Positions 59,413 through 64,000 of a DNA stretch of 64,000 nucleotides are shown here, one piece after another (the first letter of the stretch is position 1; each line of letters starts with the position of its first letter). Under the pieces are notes generated by a model. That model did no database searches and had not been told where the DNA came from. It was given only the letters and a program-made list of their open reading frames with translations. The position numbers and the translations under genes are program-made. This DNA comes from Arachis hypogaea (taxonomy: Eukaryota; Streptophyta; Magnoliopsida; Fabales; Fabaceae): NCBI RefSeq assembly GCF_003086295.3, contig NC_092040.1:7440001-7504000 (forward strand), in the 5' to 3' direction.

Positions 59413-62293
59413 GTAGTAGTAGTAGTATCCGCTACAGATATTCCCTTGCAAGTATTGAAAAATCTATCTGAATATCCAAATTCATGACGGAGATGAATTA
59501 TACTAATTATTTTAAGAGTTAAAATTTTGTGATTTAAATTTGATCGGGAGTTACTTTCATATCTTTTTGAGTTATTAAAAAAAAACTCACTTTATTGTAC
59601 TCTAGTCTATACTTCCACCTGTACTATTACTATTGCATTTTGACGTCATTTATACTTCTAAAAAACAAAAACCTATTTTTCAAGATATTTTAATATTAGA
59701 GACCTATATATATATATGTTATGATATTCATTTATATATATGTTATGATATTCATTTATCATCAGTTTTTCATTAAGCATTATTATGTTATTATGTTAAA
59801 TGGAAATAAATATATGTACTTAATTAGTATGGAATTTGCTGTATTGTATTCCTAATATATGGGAAAAGTCGAGTTATACTTTATCATGATCAAACAAATT
59901 TAAAATAGATAATCATTCCACGGTGATAGTAATCAGTGGCTAAAAGAAAGAAGATTTGAATCTTAGTCTCTCTTTTTTTTTGCTGAATATTACTTTCTAA
60001 TTTTTAAAAAAATTTCAAGAGATATTTTATTTTTTGTTTCATAACAAGTTAAGAGACATTTTTCATTTTGTCTCCTGCAAACCAAAAACAGAGAAAAAAT
60101 AGAAAAGAGAAAATCACACCAAAATGTATTCTCGTTCAGTTGTTAAGTGCAATGCAGCTTACATCCGGTCTCCATTACAACAATAATGGAATTTCACTAT
60201 CTTTTACAAGATTACAAATACCAATTCTGTCTCTAGGATCTATCTAATCCTATTTGAGACAAGTCCAGATTCTAACCCCAATTTGAACTTGACTTGGACT
60301 GAAACCAAGCTTTTCAACTGTAAAGTGTTAACCCAACTTGCAAGGGAATCCTCACAGGATCATAAAACACAACAGAAAGATGTACAAAGAAACTCTGAGA
60401 CATCTATGACTTTTTTTTTTCTAATATTGCTCATTGTCTTTTACCTCTCACTGGTTTTTTCTTACAAACCTCACCATGTTTGCCTTTTACCATGAGACTC
60501 AGACAGACAATACTAAGAAAAATAAAACAAAATGAACAACATTGAAGGAAAAAAACTCAAGAAGTTTGGGTAGTTATGAGAATTCTGTGCTTTCTCACTT
60601 TCTCTCTTTGATCTCAACCCTTAGCCGTTCACCCTTAATATAGAAGGAGAAGCTTCCAAGGTTGAAATCGGTTCAACCAAGCAACTTCTTCTCCAACCAA
60701 AAGCAACAGCGGTTCGGACAAAGAGAAGAGAGAGGAAAAACTAAAAACCAACATGCATGTACCTCTCTCAATACTTTTCATCAAGATCCTTCAATCTGAA
60801 CCCTTGATCTTGTCTTTGGCTCCAAGAAGAATTCGAATCATTGATGATCTTCTGACTTCTTTCCTTCCATTTTTGCTTCTTCCTATGCGTAGTTTCAGAG
60901 ACTATCTTCTTTCTTTGATGAACAAAAATGAAAATGAATTTTTGCAACTGAGATCTTCTTTCGGACAGAGGCGGCGAATCCTTTCTTTTCTTGGTATGGA
61001 GGATCTGGAAGCTCTTCTTCAAGATCTTATCTTCAATGGTAAAGATCTTGCCATGCCTTACTTTAGATTTTTCTTTTTTACAGCCTTTTTTCTATAGGTT
61101 TTTCTTGTAACTTTTTTTTTTTTCTGATGACTTCTATCTTCTTTCCTCATGATTGATGTGACCGAATACAAAAAAAGAGAAAAGAGAAGAAATAAAGCTT
61201 TCAATGCACAATTAAACTTAATTTAATTTTGTGTTTTAGTTACTAAAGAGTGCATTAAACCAAATTGAATTTTAAATTTCAATCACAAGGAGTATGTAAC
61301 CGAACTAATCCTTGGTCCATTCCTTTCTTTTTAAATTTGGATCAATAATGTTGGACTAAGATAAGAGTTTACTTGGGCTTATGATTTGGGCCAATTTGGT
61401 TTTTCTTTTATTTCAGCATTCAACCACTTCTATTAAAATTAATTATTGCATAAGACTTAATTAAATTTAAATAACAAATTGGGCTTATATTGCCTTTTGG
61501 CTCAATATGAAATTTGCACACTAACAAACACATTAAACAACCTATTGGAAGTAAATAATAAAATAATAATAATGTTTGATTGTCAAATTAAATATTAGTT
61601 TTTTAAACTCAACATAGCATAATAAATTTCTTCTTCAAATCTCGTACTTAGTCGACACCGAATATTTTAAAAACGACCAACGAATATTTTACCAACAACA
61701 GTTATAAATCAAAGTCCTAGCCGACAATAAGGGAAGAAAAAAAAAGAACAGACCACACGACATCATATTCACTCTCTTTTAAGATATCTTTACTCACTTG
61801 AGCGTTAGAGTTTTTTTTTGCAAGTATCACGTTTAGATTCGAGTTCAAAAAACTACTTTTCAACTAGACAAAAAATTTCAAGAACTCGCAGAACAACACT
61901 AAACTGACTTATAACACAGAAGAGTATTCTTGTCATCAAAACTCTAATACAAAGTACCATTAGGCATAGAACATACAGGCTAGAAGGGAATGTTGATTCT
62001 CATTATATAAATTCTTATTATGTTTTTAACTAACATATGTATATAGGCACGTTTCTAGTGACTAAGATTGTGATGATAAAAAAATACTATGGATTGATCT
62101 ACCAATCTACAAACAATACGTGGAAAATGAAATAGTGGAGAATGAAGTAATTGTTCATTCATATTATTCTTAATTGTTCGCTTAATAACTTTTAAAGCTT
62201 AATTCACTCACAGTTGAAGGGTATTTACAAATTTGATTAATTAATATTATTAATATAAATAAATGGTTACTAACCGTTTTGTACCATTTGGTT
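58301..62293. other. AT-rich intergenic region
   Basis: No supportable gene. Open frames at 60283-60495 and 60753-61097 lack domains, conserved motifs and splice context. It includes an (AAT)n/(TAG)n microsatellite and a 25-bp tandem duplication near 59710-59760. Confidence 0.55.
59325..59427. repeat. Compound (AAT)n-(TAG)n microsatellite
   Basis: About 100 bp of AAT units with single CAT and TAG interruptions end in five consecutive TAG units. Confidence 0.95.
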
Positions 62294-62294
62294 G

Positions 62295-62404
62295 AAGGGA
62301 CACAACCTTTTAAAGATTGTGTATGTTCAAAACATTATGTCTATTGGCTAAAGGGACACAACTCTTTAAGAGTTGTATATGTTCAAAACATTGTATCTAT
62401 TGGC
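62295..62404 (+). repeat. Tandem repeat with internal palindromes in the copia 5' region
   Basis: Two copies of about 56 bp start AAGGGACACAAC and end CTATTGGC. Each has an inverted core; the second is perfect (ACAACTCTTTAAGAGTTGT, 62358-62376). A partial third copy follows at about 62412. Confidence 0.85.
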
Positions 62405-62463
62405 AATAGAAATGACACAACCATTTGTATACGTAACTAATCATAATTGCTACGTGCAATATG

Positions 62464-62471
62464 TATAAATA
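62464..62471 (+). promoter_or_regulatory. Probable TATA box of the copia element
   Basis: TATAAATA lies about 300 bp before the gag ATG, downstream of the palindromic repeats, as expected for the U3/R part of a 5' LTR. The LTR borders could not be fixed because the 3' LTR is outside the window. Confidence 0.45.
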
Positions 62472-62767
62472 AGTCCTTGTCCACTATTTCATAAATGAAA
62501 TACTAAGCGTACAATTTACACTACTATTAAGAGATTTTCTTTGTTCAAGAGAGTTGAGAATTTCTTACTATTGCTAATTAAGAAATTCTTAGGTTTCATT
62601 GTATCCTGGGAGAGTATTGTCATCAACCCTATAGCAACTAAGTGTGGGGACAAATATCTCTCTAAAGAAAGCGATCTAATCGTGCCTTGAAGCCACTACA
62701 CAAATATAAGATTTTGTCATCTTCTCATACAATATACACAACAATTTTAGAGAGATACTTCTTGAAG

Positions 62768-64000
62768 ATGGCACAAGATCAAAACACTACGTTCAAGGTC
62801 ATGAATCAAGAGTTTGTCAAATTAGATCGCTTTGATGGAACGAACTTCAACCGTTGGAAAGACAAGATGATGTTTCTTCTTTCAGTTCTCAATCTTGCAT
62901 ATGTGATTGACCCAAAGACTACACCAATTGCCGATGCCGCTGAAAATTCCACACCGGAAGAGAAAGAAAAGATTGTTCAATTGAAAAAGAAACGTGATGA
63001 AGATACTTTTGCATGTCGAGGTCATATTCTCAATACTTTATCCGACCGACTCTATGATCTCTACATGTCAATTCAATCACCATTAGAGATTTGGAAATCT
63101 CTGGAAGAAAAGTACAATACCGAACGACAAGGAACAGATAAGTTTATTATGATGAAATATTTTGAATTTATTATGAATGATACTATGCCTGTCATGGATC
63201 AAATTCATGAATTACAAATCCTTGTAAGTAGACTTCGTGATCTACAAGTGGTGATCCCTGAATCATTACAAGTTGGAGCAATTATTTCAAAATTGCCTTC
63301 ATCTTAGAATGGTTATAGGAAGAAACTTTTACATCTTGGTGAGGACTTCACAATTGAGAAATTACTAAGGCATATACGTATAGAGGAGGAAACTCGAAAA
63401 CGTGATGCTGTGTATCTTTTTCAAAGTTATAAAGTGAATCATATTGGTGAAAACAACACCAATAAGAAGAAAAGAAAGTTCTCTAAAGATTCAAAGCAAG
63501 ATAAGAAGAGACAAAGAGAGTGTTATCATTGTCACAAGAAATGACACTATATCAAAGAATGTAGACTTCTGAAAAGGGAAGCACCAAAGACCAACTTAGT
63601 GGAAGAGAAGGATCTAATTGCTATGGTTGTAGAAAAAGTACAAAACATGCATATTGGCATGGTTACCGAAGTCAACATAGCAACACAAGGAAAATCACTT
63701 GAGTGGTGGTTAGATTCTGGGGCTACTGTTCACGTTTGCAATGATCGCAACCAATTCAAAACATATGAAAAAGTGAACAATAGAGAAGTCTTGATGGGCA
63801 ATGACAACTCAGCCAAAGTTTGTGGTCAAGGAAGTGTGGAATTAAATTTTACATCTGGAAAGAAATTAAGTTTAATAAATGTACTTCATGTTCCAGATTT
63901 GAGAAAAAATTTAGTTTCTGTTAGTCTCTTGTGTAAGAAAGGATTCAAAGTTGTGATGGAATCTGATAAAGTGATCTTGCTTAAGAATGATGTATTCATA
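62768..64000 (+). pseudogene. Ty1/copia gag-pol polyprotein, 5' part, two in-frame stops
   Basis: The start is ATG 62768 (MAQDQNTTFKVMNQEFVKL); an upstream in-frame Met at 62687 is less typical. The gag domain (UBN2-like: FDGTNFNRWKDKMMF, GHILNTLSDRLYDLY, EIWKSLEEKYN) is cut by TAG at 63305-63307. The zinc knuckle CYHCHKK-HYIKEC has TGA (63542-63544) at the position of its usual Gly. The frame then stays open through the protease site WWLDSGATVHVCND to the window end, where the integrase pre-domain begins (VLHVPDLRKNLVS). It resembles TNT1-94-type annotations in legumes. RT lies beyond the window. Confidence 0.88.

Noticed and set aside
60753..61097. 114-aa ORF in the region before the copia element
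   Set aside because: No domain, an odd hydrophobic end and no splice or promoter support; the opposite strand is also open, as expected by chance.

Overview
The window is plant nuclear DNA, most likely from a legume and probably from Arachis (peanut or a wild relative). The host genes have plant GT-AG introns and plant-specific families. The retroelements carry tandem copies of a CTGGCGTTCAACGCCAG palindrome that I associate with Arachis LTR retrotransposons. The genus is inferred from remembered element style, not from a search.

Layout. (1) 1-19775: a minus-strand Ty3/gypsy Tat-type element (LTR cut by the window start, gag, protease, RT, two RNase H regions, integrase). It also has an antisense gene between pol and its 3' LTR. 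A younger plus-strand Athila-like element (5011-15368) has inserted into its pol, with an exact 5-bp target duplication. The younger element has gag-protease and an extra ORF but no RT or integrase. (2) 19776-22550: AT-rich DNA with a long direct duplication and a possible Helitron end. (3) 22.8-41.2 kb: the host gene island. It holds a lysine-rich arabinogalactan protein gene (+), a membrane-anchored aspartic protease gene (-, 12 exons), a FRIGIDA-like gene (-) and an NRAMP metal transporter gene (-). Between the protease and FRIGIDA-like genes lies a TIR element carrying a small GRF zinc-finger gene. MITEs occur in and between these genes. (4) 42373-48452: a complete-looking Mutator-like transposon with arrays of perfect palindromes in its terminal repeats. 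It carries a decayed MURA transposase (-) and an intact four-exon plant mobile domain gene (+), tail to tail. (5) 50459-58300: a nearly full-length, decayed endogenous pararetrovirus (Caulimoviridae, soymovirus-like order). It keeps a recognisable 35S-type promoter and has an LTR of the first element's family inserted in its viroplasmin gene. (6) 62768-64000: the start of a Ty1/copia polyprotein, running off the window.

Common theme: four unrelated mobile elements here each carry a plant-specific, non-enzymatic passenger protein (PF04195-like antisense ORF, putative plant transposon protein ORF, GRF zinc finger, plant mobile domain). The host genes form no pathway together. They are an ordinary gene island between transposon-rich flanks. 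All exon boundaries were derived by hand from splice sites, reading phase and family resemblance.
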